The translations under genes were made by a program, and so were the position numbers. This document shows, one piece after another, positions 33,958 through 43,471 of a stretch of DNA of 64,000 nt. This DNA comes from DASRIA01 sp963724065 (GTDB lineage Bacteria; Actinomycetota; Thermoleophilia; Solirubrobacterales; JBBDJG01). Each line of letters opens with the position of its first letter. Positions within the stretch are counted from its first letter, which is position 1. The notes under the pieces were generated by a model. The model was not told where the DNA came from. It saw only the letters and a program-made list of their open reading frames with translations, and did not search any database. The stretch covers positions 496,001-560,000 of the forward strand of contig CAVRTB010000001.1 in NCBI GenBank assembly GCA_963724065.1, read 5' to 3'.

Positions 33958-35069
33958 ACGACCTCCCGCTCGCGGGCGAATCGCCCGTAGTTGTAGTAGG
34001 CGGCGCACGCGCCTTCGGGAGAGACCATGCACGTGCCGATCGCGTGCTCCGGCGTGCACGCCGTGCCGAAGACCTTGCACTCCCACGGCTTGATCACGCC
34101 CTTCAGGACCTCCCCGCATTGGCACGCCTTGGGGTCGGCCACGCGCACCCCGGGCGTCGAGAACCGCAGCTCCGCGTCGAGGTCGGCGTAGGCCTCGGAG
34201 AGCTTCAGCGCGCTCTGCGAGATGAAGCCGAGGCCGCGCCACTCGAAGTGGGGGCGCAGCTCGAAAACCTCCGACATCGCCTCGAGCGCCCGCAGGTTTC
34301 CCTCCCACGGTACGACCCGCCCGTACTGGTTCTCGACCTCGCAACGCCCGTCGCCCAGCTGCACGAGGATCATGTGGATCGCCTGGAGGATGTCGAGCGG
34401 CTCGAATCCCGCGATCACGACGGGCCGGCCGTACTCGGCAGGGATGAAGCTGAACGGGCGCGCGCCGACCACCGTCGACACGTGCCCGGGGCCGATGAAG
34501 CCGTCGAGGCGCAGGTCGGGCGACTCGAGCAGGGCCCGCAGCGGGGGCACGATCGTGACGTGGTTGCACGCGCAGGAGAAGTTGGTCACGCCCTCGGCCC
34601 TTGCACGCTTGAGGGTCAGCGCCGTCGATGGAGCGGTGGTCTCGAATCCGATCGCGAAGAAGACGACCTCCCGGTCGGGGTTCTGCTTCGCGAGCCGCAG
34701 GGCGTCGAGCGGCGAGTACACCATGCGCACGTCCGCGCCCTGCGCCTTCGCCTCGAGCAGGGTCCCGTGCGAGCCCGGGACGCGCATCATGTCTCCGAAG
34801 CACGTGAAGATCACGCCCGGCTCCTTTGCCAGCGCGATCGCGTCGTCGACTCGGCCCATCGGTATCACGCACACCGGGCAGCCCGGTCCGTGAACGAGCT
34901 CGACGTTCGCCGGGAGGAGGTCGTCGACGCCGTACTTGTAGATCGAATGGGTGTGGCCGCCGCAGACCTCCATCACCTTGTAGTGGCGGCCCGCCTCGAC
35001 CGTGGAGAGGATCTCGCCGGCGAGCGCCTTGCCGAGCTCGGCATCGCGGAACTCGTCGACGAACCTCAC
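33954..35069 (-). CDS. hypD: HypD, Fe(CN)2CO assembly scaffold
   Basis: 371 residues; GTG start overlapping the previous stop. Contains the family motifs EVCGGHTHSIYKYG, GPGCPVCV, GFETTAPSTA, CNHVTIVPP and FIGPGHVSTVVG. The C-terminal cluster ligands are CQCGEVL, WECKVFGTACTPE and GTCMVSPEGAC. With HypC it holds iron while CN and CO are added. Confidence 0.97.
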   Translation of the reverse strand: MRFVDEFRDAELGKALAGEILSTVEAGRHYKVMEVCGGHTHSIYKYGVDDLLPANVELVHGPGCPVCVIPMGRVDDAIALAKEPGVIFTCFGDMMRVPGSHGTLLEAKAQGADVRMVYSPLDALRLAKQNPDREVVFFAIGFETTAPSTALTLKRARAEGVTNFSCACNHVTIVPPLRALLESPDLRLDGFIGPGHVSTVVGARPFSFIPAEYGRPVVIAGFEPLDILQAIHMILVQLGDGRCEVENQYGRVVPWEGNLRALEAMSEVFELRPHFEWRGLGFISQSALKLSEAYADLDAELRFSTPGVRVADPKACQCGEVLKGVIKPWECKVFGTACTPEHAIGTCMVSPEGACAAYYNYGRFAREREVV

Positions 35070-35296
35070 GCCGCCACCTCCAGGCGCACGAGCGCCGTGC
35101 CCGCGTGCACCAGCAGCTGGTCACCGGGCCTTGCATCGACCAGCCCGATCTCGACCGTGCTGCGCTCGCCCGCGGTTTCTTCGCACAGAGCGAGCCCGCG
35201 GGCCTCGTCGACGGTCAGCACCCTCATCGCGACTCCCGAGTCACCGCACGTGATGCAGTGATCCTCGATGCAGGAGCCGGGAGGGCGCTCTGACAT
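35066..35296 (-). CDS. HypC/HupF-like protein, divergent second copy
   Basis: 76 residues. Beta-barrel pattern of HypC (VDARPGDQLLVHAGTALVRLE), but the start is MSERPPGSCIEDHCITCGDSG instead of the MC-L-x-x-P of true HypC, so the functional N-terminal Cys is replaced by an internal CxxxxCxxC set. Its stop overlaps hypD (GTGA). A true HypC lies 13 bases upstream. May take over iron transfer for a special step or be a stabiliser of HypD (inference). Confidence 0.85.
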   Translation of the reverse strand: MSERPPGSCIEDHCITCGDSGVAMRVLTVDEARGLALCEETAGERSTVEIGLVDARPGDQLLVHAGTALVRLEVAA

Positions 35297-35309
35297 CAGC
35301 CGGGGTCCC

Positions 35310-35603
35310 TCATTCGATCAGGCTCCCCTTCAGCTCCTCTAGCTCCTGCTCGTACTCCGCGCCCATCTGCTCGAGCAGCTTGCGCGTCGCGAGCGCCTCC
35401 TCCTCGTCGACCTTCGACAGCGCAAAGCCGACGTGGATCAGGACCCAGTCCCCGGGCCGCACACCCGCGGTGCCCCCGGCCACGATGTCGGAGTCGAGCA
35501 ACCCGACGTTCACGTTGCGCTGGACGCCGGCGACATCGACGCGCGCGAGGCGATTGGCCTCATCGACCATCTCGACTATCTGACCTGGTATTGCCAGACA
35601 CAC
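35310..35603 (-). CDS. hypC: HypC hydrogenase maturation chaperone
   Basis: 97 residues, first gene of the hydrogenase operon. GTG start (reads MCLAIPGQ, Cys2 being the iron-holding residue) with GGGAGG upstream. Family strands VDVAGVQRNVNVGLL and VRPGDWVLIHVGFALSKVDEEEA. A 25-residue acidic helical tail (EQMGAEYEQELEELKGS) is longer than in E. coli HypC. Confidence 0.95.
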   Translation of the reverse strand: MCLAIPGQIVEMVDEANRLARVDVAGVQRNVNVGLLDSDIVAGGTAGVRPGDWVLIHVGFALSKVDEEEALATRKLLEQMGAEYEQELEELKGSLIE

Positions 35604-35730
35604 TTCGGGTCCTCCCTCAAGTCCTCGAAGTTGCGTCAGGCCCCTAGCTGGGGGTCGGCGCCGGTTTATTGGTGCTGGGGTATATCACTTTCTTCCCCGG
35701 GTGATGCACGGTTAATCCTCCCGGGGTCGA
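35604..35730. other. Upstream region of the hydrogenase operon
   Basis: 127 bases between hypC and the DipZ-like gene. On the minus strand a TGATATACC element (TGN-TATACC, extended -10 like) lies about 75-80 bases before hypC. I see no clear -35 or operator palindrome. The operon promoter is probably here but is not defined. Confidence 0.35.
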
Positions 35731-36543
35731 TCACGCCGGGCCCGGCACGAAGCTGAACGCGTAGGCGCGTGCGGCACTCTCGAAGACGAGCGCGAGGTCA
35801 TGCTCCTGATGCGCGCCGGTATCGGTCAGCTCGTACAGGCGTGGGCCGTCGAGCTCGACCGTGCGCACCCGCTCGTCGTCGAGCCACACGTCGACCGGGC
35901 CGTCCCCGTCGAGCACCGCCACCGCCCCCGCGGCCGCGTAGCGGATGCGAAGCGTCTCGCCCGGCGCGATCGGACGGGAGGTGCGATCGGAGTTGAGGTA
36001 GCTGTGGGGAGTCGGAGGCTTGACGAGCGTTCCCGGAGCGTCCGTTGCCCGCAGCGGGGCCATCGGCGCCGGCAGGGCGACCTCCTCGTCGATCTCTCGC
36101 AGGACCGCGCCGATCGCTGTCTCGCTGTCCTCGTAGAGGCCCTCGCCGAAGTGGTAGTGGCGCAGCACGCCGCGGCGGTCCCAGAGGTAGAGGGCGGGCC
36201 AGACCTCGTTGCCGTAGAGCCTCCAGATCGCGAAGTCGGAGTCGACGGCGACGGGAAAGGGGATGCCGAGCCGCGCGACCGCGGCCTCGACGTTGTCAGC
36301 GTCGTGACCGAAGTCGAACTGCGGGCTGTGGACCGCGACGATCTTCAGGCCGGATGCCTCGTAGCGTCGGTGCCACTCGAGCAGGTAGGGGAGCGCGCGC
36401 AGCGAGTTCAGGGACGCAAGGTCCCAGAACCACACGAGCGGGGCGTGGCGGCCGAGCAGCGTGCCCAGACGGACGAACGGCGTGTTGATCCACCGCGTCT
36501 CCGGCGGGAAGTCGGGGGCCGAGATCGCGGCGCCGGGCTTCAT
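35731..36543 (-). CDS. Cys-less DipZ/TlpA-like thioredoxin-fold protein
   Basis: 270 residues; ATG overlaps the upstream stop (ATGA). The thioredoxin-like part follows DipZ redoxins (VAVHSPQFDF, FPVAVDSDFAIWRLYGNEVWPALYLWD, HYHFGEGLYE), and the C-terminal beta domain (SYLNSDRTSRPI... RAYAFSFVPGPA) matches DipZ tails. The active site is missing: where CxxC should stand the sequence is WFWDLASLNSLRAL. So it cannot be a normal thiol oxidoreductase. No signal peptide or membrane helices. Might be a binding or scaffolding protein. Confidence 0.82.
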   Translation of the reverse strand: MKPGAAISAPDFPPETRWINTPFVRLGTLLGRHAPLVWFWDLASLNSLRALPYLLEWHRRYEASGLKIVAVHSPQFDFGHDADNVEAAVARLGIPFPVAVDSDFAIWRLYGNEVWPALYLWDRRGVLRHYHFGEGLYEDSETAIGAVLREIDEEVALPAPMAPLRATDAPGTLVKPPTPHSYLNSDRTSRPIAPGETLRIRYAAAGAVAVLDGDGPVDVWLDDERVRTVELDGPRLYELTDTGAHQEHDLALVFESAARAYAFSFVPGPA

Positions 36544-36920
36544 CCGTGCACGGGGGGAGGGACGAGCGGCCACTTCGCGCGCCTCGCCGGGCGCGGGTTC
36601 TCGCGCAGGGCGATCAGCATGTGCCCTTCCTCGACGCGGTGCATGCCGTCGCGCCGCTCGCGCGCCCAGCGGTGCCAGCGGTTGCCGAACAGGCGCTTGC
36701 GCAGGAGCTCCTTGATGGTCCCGCGCCCGCGCGCCGCGCCGTCGTCGCGGCCGAATGAGCCGCGCGTGCCGATGTCGGGGGCCCCGTGCACGAACTCGAC
36801 GAAGCCGAACCCGTGCTCCCACGCGGCTTCGACGATCCGGTCCGCCCACGTGTCCACCTGGTCGAGGGAGTAGTGGTGCCAGTCCATGCGCACCGTGCCG
36901 CTGTCGGGATCGAGCTCCAT
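36540..36920 (-). CDS. Smr-domain-like small protein
   Basis: 126 residues from ATG 36920. It reads MDWHHYSLDQVDTWADRIVE, then FVEFVHGAPDIG and GRGTIKELLRKRLF. The order LD-x-x-Y-helix, HG loop, GxGxIKxxLR is that of small MutS-related (Smr) nuclease domains, with a longer loop after HG. Nucleic-acid binding is possible. Coupled by ATGA to the DipZ-like gene. Fairly uncertain. Confidence 0.6.
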   Translation of the reverse strand: MELDPDSGTVRMDWHHYSLDQVDTWADRIVEAAWEHGFGFVEFVHGAPDIGTRGSFGRDDGAARGRGTIKELLRKRLFGNRWHRWARERRDGMHRVEEGHMLIALRENPRPARRAKWPLVPPPVHG

Positions 36921-36942
36921 GCCGGTAATCGTGCCAGGCGGA

Positions 36943-36948
36943 TAGCCT
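36943..36948 (+). promoter_or_regulatory. -10 box of the DoxX-like gene (leaderless)
   Basis: TAGCCT seven bases before ATG 36956; no ribosome site. Confidence 0.45.
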
Positions 36949-36955
36949 GCGTGGC

Positions 36956-37312
36956 ATGAACCGCGGCTGGCGCTGGGTGACGGCGCTCTTCTGGATCGCC
37001 TCCGGCGTGAACCACTTCCGCCGGCCACGCTTCTACACGGCGATCGTCCCACCGCCGCTAGACCGCTGGAAGGGTGAGGTCAACGCGGTGTCCGGGGTCG
37101 CCGAGCTGGCCGGCGGGCTCGCCGTCCTGCCCGCGAGCACGCGCCCCGCCGCCCGCTGGTGGCTGCTGGCGACGCTGCTCGCGATCTATCCCGCGAACAT
37201 CCACATGGCCGTGCGGCCGGAGCGGTTTCCGAAGTTCCCACCGGCGCTGCTGTGGGCACGCCTGCCGGTCCAGGGCCTGTTCGCCTGGCTCACCTGGCGC
37301 GGCACCGAGTAG
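36956..37312 (+). CDS. DoxX-like four-helix membrane protein
   Basis: 118 residues, four predicted helices. DoxX features: FWIASGVNHFRRPRFYTAIVP at the N-terminus, VSGVAELAGGLAVLP, AIYPANIHMA and a final LPVQGLFAWLTW. Family role in redox or thiosulfate:quinone complexes is only partly known. Divergent from the Smr-like gene and convergent with sufD. Confidence 0.85.
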   Translation: MNRGWRWVTALFWIASGVNHFRRPRFYTAIVPPPLDRWKGEVNAVSGVAELAGGLAVLPASTRPAARWWLLATLLAIYPANIHMAVRPERFPKFPPALLWARLPVQGLFAWLTWRGTE

Positions 37313-37318
37313 CGAGAC

Positions 37319-38590
37319 CTACCCCAGCACGATCTCCAGCTCGCGCTGGAGCGCGGCCTGCACGGTGTCGTGGAGGAACGGTGAGCCCTCGAGGCGGCCG
37401 GCGATCACTTCGAGGAAGCCGCCGACCAGCAGGTGCTGCGCCTCGGCGCGGTCGAGCCCGCGGCTCTGGAGGTAGAAGAGCTGGGTCTCGTCGAGGCGCG
37501 CGACGGTTGCCGCGTGGGTGCAGCGCACGTCGTTCGCCTCGATCTCGAGCCCCGGGATCGCATCGGCATGGGCGCCGTCGGTGAGCAGGAGGTTGCGGCT
37601 CTCCTGGAAGGCGTCGGTGCGCTGCGCACCGGGGTCGACCTTGATCATGCCGCTCCAGACCGCGGTCGCGCGGTCGCGCAGCACTCCGCGGAAGGCGAGA
37701 TCGGAGGTCGTGTTGGGAGCGGCGTGCTCCTGCGTCGTGTCGTAGTCGATGTGCTGGCGCCCGTGCGCGGCGTAGGCGCCCGTCACCCGCGCGCTCGCAC
37801 CCGCGCCGTCGATGTCGGTCTCCATCCGCAGCTTGCCCTGCCCCGAGCCGAGGCCGAGCCCGACCCAGTGCATCGACGCATCGCGCGCGAGCCGCGCGCG
37901 CTGGCTGCCGAGGATCCACGAACGCTCGGAAAGGTCCTGTACGCAGAGGTATTGGACGGAGGCGCCCTCGCCGATGATCAGCTCCGTGACGGGGTTGAAG
38001 TAGCCCGCGAGCTCAGCGTCCGCGGAGAGCCACTCCTCGGCGACCGTCACCTGCGCCCCGGCCTCGGCCACGATCAGCGAGCGCCACGGCAGGGTGGCCC
38101 GGCTCGCCTGGATCACGGACGCCACGATCGGGTCCTCGACGACGGTTCCGGCCCGCACGTGCACGAAGAGGCCGCCCCGCCAGCCGGCGGTGTTCTGCGC
38201 CGCGAACTTGTCGCGGTCGCTGACCAGCGTGCCGAGGTACGGCTGCACGAGGTCTGGGTGCTGGGCGATCGCGTCGTCGAGGGTCGAGACCACCACGCCG
38301 TCGGGCAGGTCACCACGGCGCACGGCCGTGCCGTCGACCTGGAGCACGCCGGCGCCGTCCGCGGCGACCACCGCCGCGCGGGCCGGGTCGGTGCCCAGAT
38401 CGCCCTCCCCGGGCGCGTCCCATCCCTCGGGGTCGAAGCTCGACAGGTCGGTGAACTCCCAGCCCTTGTCCTTCTGGACCGGCATCGGGATCTCGCCGAA
38501 CCGCGCCCGAGAGCGCTCGCGCAGGTCTGTCAGCCAGCTCGGTTCCGTCGCGGATGAAGCGGTCGCAGGCCCAGCTTGTGCGCTAGCCAA
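37319..38590 (-). CDS. sufD: SufD, Fe-S scaffold subunit
   Basis: 423 residues; the only start that fits is TTG 38590, overlapping the sufB stop by 8 bases. Forms the SufBC2D scaffold. Key features: KGWEFTDLSSFD, beta-helix core (LIVAEAGAQVTVAEEWL), AYAAHGRQHIDYDTTQEH with the conserved His, and the family C-terminus LFYLQSRGLDRAEAQHLLVGGFLEVI. Last gene of the suf operon. Confidence 0.95.
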   Translation of the reverse strand: MASAQAGPATASSATEPSWLTDLRERSRARFGEIPMPVQKDKGWEFTDLSSFDPEGWDAPGEGDLGTDPARAAVVAADGAGVLQVDGTAVRRGDLPDGVVVSTLDDAIAQHPDLVQPYLGTLVSDRDKFAAQNTAGWRGGLFVHVRAGTVVEDPIVASVIQASRATLPWRSLIVAEAGAQVTVAEEWLSADAELAGYFNPVTELIIGEGASVQYLCVQDLSERSWILGSQRARLARDASMHWVGLGLGSGQGKLRMETDIDGAGASARVTGAYAAHGRQHIDYDTTQEHAAPNTTSDLAFRGVLRDRATAVWSGMIKVDPGAQRTDAFQESRNLLLTDGAHADAIPGLEIEANDVRCTHAATVARLDETQLFYLQSRGLDRAEAQHLLVGGFLEVIAGRLEGSPFLHDTVQAALQRELEIVLG

Positions 38591-40016
38591 TCGAGCCTTC
38601 CATCTGCAGCTCGATCAGGCGGTTCATCTCGACCGCGTACTCCATCGGCAGCTCGCGCGTGAACGGCTCGATGAACCCGCCCACGATCATGCCCGACGCC
38701 TCCTCCTCGGACAGGCCGCGGCTGCGCAGGTAGAAGAGCTGCTCCTCGCCGATCTTGGAGACCGTCGCCTCGTGGCCGACGTCGACGTCGTCCTCGCCGA
38801 TGCGGATCGTCGGGTAGGTGTCCGAGCGCGAGTCCTCGTCCAGCAGGAGCGCGTCGCAGACCACCTTCGACTTGGCCCCGGTCGCGCCGGGAGCGACCTC
38901 GAGCAGGCCGCGGTAGCTCGCGCGCCCGCCGTCCTTCGAGATCGACTTCGACGTGATCGTCGAGGTCGTGTTGGGAGCGATGTGGACGCACTTGCCGCCG
39001 GCGTCCTGGTGCTGGCCCTTGCCGGCGAAGGCGATCGAGAGGATCTCCCCGTGGGCGTGCTCGCCCATCAGGTAGATCGACGGGTACTTCATCGTCAGCT
39101 TGGACCCGAGGTTGCCGTCGATCCACTCCATCGTGGCGCCCTCGTAGGCGACGGCGCGCTTCGTCACGAGGTTGTAGACGTTGTGCGACCAGTTCTGGAT
39201 GGTCGTGTAACGCACCCGAGAGCCTGGCTTGCAGATGATCTCGACCACCGCGGAGTGCAGCGAGTCGGTCGTGTAGGTCGGGGCGGTGCAGCCCTCGATG
39301 TAGTGCACGAACGAGCCCTCGTCGGCGATGATCAGCGTGCGCTCGAACTGGCCCATGTTCTCGGTGTTGATGCGGAAGTAGGCCTGCAGCGGCATCTCCA
39401 CGTGGACGCCCGGCGGGACGTACACGAACGAGCCGCCGGACCAGACGGCCGAGTTGAGCGCCGCGAGCTTGTTGTCGTTGGCCGGAATCACGGTCGAGAA
39501 GTACTCGCGCACGAGGTCCTCGTGCTCGCGCAATCCCGTGTCCATGTCCTTGAAGATCACGCCCTGCTTCTCGAGGTCCTCGCGGATCTGGTGGTAGACG
39601 ACCTCGGACTCGTACTGCGCGCCCACCCCGGCCAGGTACTTCCTCTCCGCCTCCGGGATGCCGAGCTTGTCGAACGTGTTCTTGATGTCGTCGGGGACCT
39701 CGTCCCAGGTGCGGCCCTGCTTCTCCGAGGCGCGCACGAAGTAGTGGATGTTCTGGAAGTCGATCCCGTCCATGTGGCCCCCGGCCCACTTGGGCATCGG
39801 CCGCGACTCGAAGTGCTCGAGCGCCTTCAGGCGGAAGTCGCGCATCCACTGCGGCTCGTCCTTGTGGGATGAGATGTCCTCGACGACCTGGCGGCTGAGG
39901 CCCTTCTTCGCCTTGAAGGCGTAGTCCGTCTCGGAGTCGTGGAAGCCGTACTCGTAGGAGTCCTTGATCCCATCGAGCTGATCGGGGGCGGCGATTGCGA
40001 TTTCAGGCGTTGCCAT
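38583..40016 (-). CDS. sufB: SufB, Fe-S scaffold subunit
   Basis: 477 residues; GGAGG nine bases before ATG 40016, which overlaps the stop of the Rieske gene (TAATG). Motifs: PPGVHVEMPLQAYFRIN, EGCTAPTY (the sulfur-accepting Cys region), NWSHNVYNLVTKRA, APNTTSTITSKSISKDGG and YLRSRGLSEEEA. Receives sulfur from SufU/SufS and builds clusters with SufC and SufD. Confidence 0.97.
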   Translation of the reverse strand: MATPEIAIAAPDQLDGIKDSYEYGFHDSETDYAFKAKKGLSRQVVEDISSHKDEPQWMRDFRLKALEHFESRPMPKWAGGHMDGIDFQNIHYFVRASEKQGRTWDEVPDDIKNTFDKLGIPEAERKYLAGVGAQYESEVVYHQIREDLEKQGVIFKDMDTGLREHEDLVREYFSTVIPANDNKLAALNSAVWSGGSFVYVPPGVHVEMPLQAYFRINTENMGQFERTLIIADEGSFVHYIEGCTAPTYTTDSLHSAVVEIICKPGSRVRYTTIQNWSHNVYNLVTKRAVAYEGATMEWIDGNLGSKLTMKYPSIYLMGEHAHGEILSIAFAGKGQHQDAGGKCVHIAPNTTSTITSKSISKDGGRASYRGLLEVAPGATGAKSKVVCDALLLDEDSRSDTYPTIRIGEDDVDVGHEATVSKIGEEQLFYLRSRGLSEEEASGMIVGGFIEPFTRELPMEYAVEMNRLIELQMEGSIG

Positions 40017-40342
40017 TAGGGCACCTCCAGCTTGATGGTCCCGTCCACGACGTGGACGGGGAAAGTCTCGACGGGAAGATAGGCGGGCAGGGTACGGGGC
40101 CTGCCGGTGCGCACGTCGAACAGGGAGCCGTGGCGCGGGCACTCGACCGTGCAGGCGGCCACGTCGAACGTGCCCTCGGCGAGCGGCCCGTCGTCGTGGG
40201 AGCAGCGATCCTCGATCGCGTGCAGAGCACCGTCGCAGTTGAAGATGCCGATCTTGCGCTCGCCCGCCTCGACGATGCGCGCAGCGCCCGCGGGAAGCTC
40301 CTCCGCGGCGCAGACATCGATCGTTGTGGTCGTTTCAGTCAT
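40016..40342 (-). CDS. Rieske-type ferredoxin of the suf operon
   Basis: 108 residues. Ligand motifs CSHDDG (CxH) and CPRHG (CxxH) for a [2Fe-2S] cluster, in a standard small Rieske ferredoxin fold. Encoded within SUF operons of actinobacteria and may supply electrons for cluster assembly. Upstream gap of 37 bases to sufU. Confidence 0.93.
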   Translation of the reverse strand: MTETTTTIDVCAAEELPAGAARIVEAGERKIGIFNCDGALHAIEDRCSHDDGPLAEGTFDVAACTVECPRHGSLFDVRTGRPRTLPAYLPVETFPVHVVDGTIKLEVP

Positions 40343-40379
40343 ATCCGAGCAACGCGGTCAAGTTTAGCGCCGGCACGTC

Positions 40380-40817
40380 CTAGATCTCATTCCGCAGCCG
40401 CGCGACCTCGGCCTCGTCGGGGTCCTCGTCGGGTGTACCCGAGGGCCACTCGTCCGTACCGAGCAGGGCTCCCTGGACGACCTTCAGCGAGAGCAGGCCG
40501 CACTTGAGGCGCGTGGGGGAGAGCTCGATGCCGATCTCCTCCGCGACGAAGCGGCGGTCGAGCGTCGCGACCTCGGCGACCGTCTTGCCCTTCAGCTCGT
40601 CGGAGATGATCGAGGCTGTCGCCTGCGAGATCGCGCAACCGGTGCCGTGAAAGCGAAGGTCCTCGATGCGATCGCCGTCAAGCTTGATGTGGACGCCCAT
40701 CTCATCGCCGCAGAGCGGGTTGCGGTCGTCGAACTCGGCGTCGCGGGACTCGAGGTCCCCGAAGTTCCGGGGGTTCTTGTAGTGGTCGAGGATGAACTCG
40801 CGGTAGAGCTGGTCCAT
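40380..40817 (-). CDS. sufU: SufU sulfurtransferase/zinc protein
   Basis: 145 residues. MDQLYREFILDHYKNPRNFG start, then NPLCGDE, GTGCAISQATASIISD and RLKCGLLSLKVV: the three Cys and Asp that hold zinc and accept sulfur from SufS. ATG overlaps the sufS stop (TGATG). Confidence 0.96.
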   Translation of the reverse strand: MDQLYREFILDHYKNPRNFGDLESRDAEFDDRNPLCGDEMGVHIKLDGDRIEDLRFHGTGCAISQATASIISDELKGKTVAEVATLDRRFVAEEIGIELSPTRLKCGLLSLKVVQGALLGTDEWPSGTPDEDPDEAEVARLRNEI

Positions 40818-42072
40818 CAGGCGCCGAACACCCTCTGCGCGTTCTCCAGGGCATCGATCAGCCGGTCGATCTCGTCGGTCGTGTTGTAGACCGAGAACGA
40901 GGCGCGCGCGGTGGCGGGGACGCCGAGACGGCGCATCAGCGGCTGCGCGCAGTGGTGGCCGGCGCGGATCGCGACCGCCTCGCGGTTGCACAGCTCCGCG
41001 AGGTCGTGCGGATGGATGCCCGCGACCGCGAAGCTCACCAGGCTGCCCCGGTCGCCGGCCTCGGGCGGACCGAAGATCGTGACGCCCGAAAGGGATCCGA
41101 GCCGCTCCAAGGCATACGCAGTGAGCTCCCGCTCGTGGGCCCGGACGGCGTCCATGCCGAGGTCGGCCAGGTAGTCGGCGGCCGCACCGAGCCCGACCCC
41201 CTCGGCGATCGCCGGGGTGCCGGCCTCGAACTTCGCGGGGATCGCGGCCCAGGTCGAGTGCTGGTCCTCGACCGCCTTGATCATCGAGCCTCCCCCGAGG
41301 AACGGTGGCATCTCCTCGAGCAGCTCACGACGCGCCCAGAGCGCGCCGATGCCCGTCGGGCCGAGCATCTTGTGGCCGGTGAACGCATAGAAGTCCGCGC
41401 CGGTCGCGGTCACGTCGACGGGTATCTGGGGCACCGCCTGGGCACCGTCGAGCAGCACGAGCGCTCCGGCCGCGTGCGCGCGCTCGGCGATCTCGGCGAC
41501 CGGGTTGATCGTCCCGAGCACGTTGGAGATGTGGGTCACGGCCAGCAGCCGCACGCGGCCGCCGGCGAGGATCCCGTCGAGCTCGGCGAGGTCGAGGCGA
41601 CCGTGATCGTCGACGTGCAGGTAGGCGAGCCGCGCGCCCTGCTCCTCGCACAGGAGCTGCCACGGGACCACGTTCGAGTGGTGCTCCATCTGCGTGATGA
41701 CGACCGTGTCGCCCTCGCGCACGTTCGCGCGCCCCCAGCTGTAGCGCACCAGGTTGATCGCCTCGGTCGCGTTGCGCACGAAGACGAGCTCGCGCGGCGG
41801 GACGCCGATCAACGCGGCGACCTTTGCGCGCCCGCCCTCGTAGAGGCGCTCGGCCTCCTCCGCCAGTTGGTGCATGCTGCGGTGAACGTTCGCGTTCGAG
41901 TTGCGGTAGTACGCGGCGATCGCCTCGATCACGGACTCGGGCTTCTGGGCCGTGGCCGCGTTGTCGAGATAAGCGAGCGGCTTGCCCTCGAACTCGCGCG
42001 CGAGGATCGGGAAGTCGCCACGGATGTCCTCGACCGGGCGCCGCAGCCGCGCGTGTGCTGTTGCGACCTCCA

Positions 42073-42073
<1 letters not shown>
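40817..42073 (-). CDS. sufS: SufS cysteine desulfurase
   Basis: 418 residues, PLP enzyme, group II. The PLP Lys is in FTGHKMLGPTG; the active Cys is in RAGHHCAQPLMRRLG; other motifs YLDNAATAQKP and QMEHHSNVVPW. Takes sulfur from cysteine, giving alanine. GTG 42073 overlaps the sufC stop (TAGTG). Confidence 0.97.
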
Positions 42074-42841
<768 letters not shown>

Positions 42842-42849
<8 letters not shown>

Positions 42850-43381
42850 TGGAAAGGGTTCGCTTCTCCTGTGGTCGTTGGGCGGTTGTCGTTCGCACGC
42901 GTGCCCGCGGACGGGCGCCGGTCGTGCGTGATCGGGGCGGTGCGGCGACGCCGCGCTCGGCGAACGCGGCCAGCTCCGCGAGCGTCGTCTGCTCGAGCGC
43001 ACGCTCGATACCGCCCTGGACCCGGGTCCACAGCAGCTTCGTGGCGCAGTTCTCGTACCCGTCGAGCTCGTGGTTGCAGAGCATGCGGCTCGCGCCGAGG
43101 TCGCTTACGCACTGCATCGGGACGATCGTCTCCTCGAGCGCGTGCACGACCTCCGCCATCGTGATGGCGGCGGGCTCGCGGGCAAGTTCGTACCCGCCGT
43201 GTGCGCCGCGCGTGGACGAGACGAGGGCGGCCTTCCGCAGCCGCGACATCAGCTGCTCGAGATAGGCGAGCGGCAGGTTCTCCGCCCTGGCGATCTCGGC
43301 GAGCGGGACCGGACCGGCGCCCCTTTGGCGCGCCAGCTGGACCATCAGGCGTACCCCGTACTCCGACTTGGTCGAGAACAT
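42842..43381 (-). CDS. sufR: Rrf2-family Fe-S-sensing repressor of the suf operon
   Basis: 179 residues. Winged-helix N-terminus (MFSTKSEYGVRLMVQLARQ, LPLAYLEQLMSRLRKAALV, STRGAHGGYELAREP). Three Cys in the arrangement C-x10-C-x9-C near residues 95-117 are the likely cluster ligands; IscR has shorter spacing. The basic, disordered C-terminal tail (about 35 residues) is longer than usual. GGAGG precedes ATG. As first gene of the operon it should autoregulate it (inference). I do not see a clear operator in the 90 bases upstream. Confidence 0.92.
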
Positions 43382-43459
43382 CCTCGTGCGCCTCCTGGGC
43401 GGCGGGTCGTAATTCCTAGTGCTGCGGTCAGATTACCAGCGCCGTCCGCGATTCCCGAT

Positions 43460-43465
43460 TACCAT
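43460..43465 (+). promoter_or_regulatory. -10 box of the first SGNH/AlgX-like gene (leaderless)
   Basis: TACCAT ends six bases before GTG 43472; no ribosome site. Confidence 0.45.
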
Positions 43466-43471
43466 GTAAAC

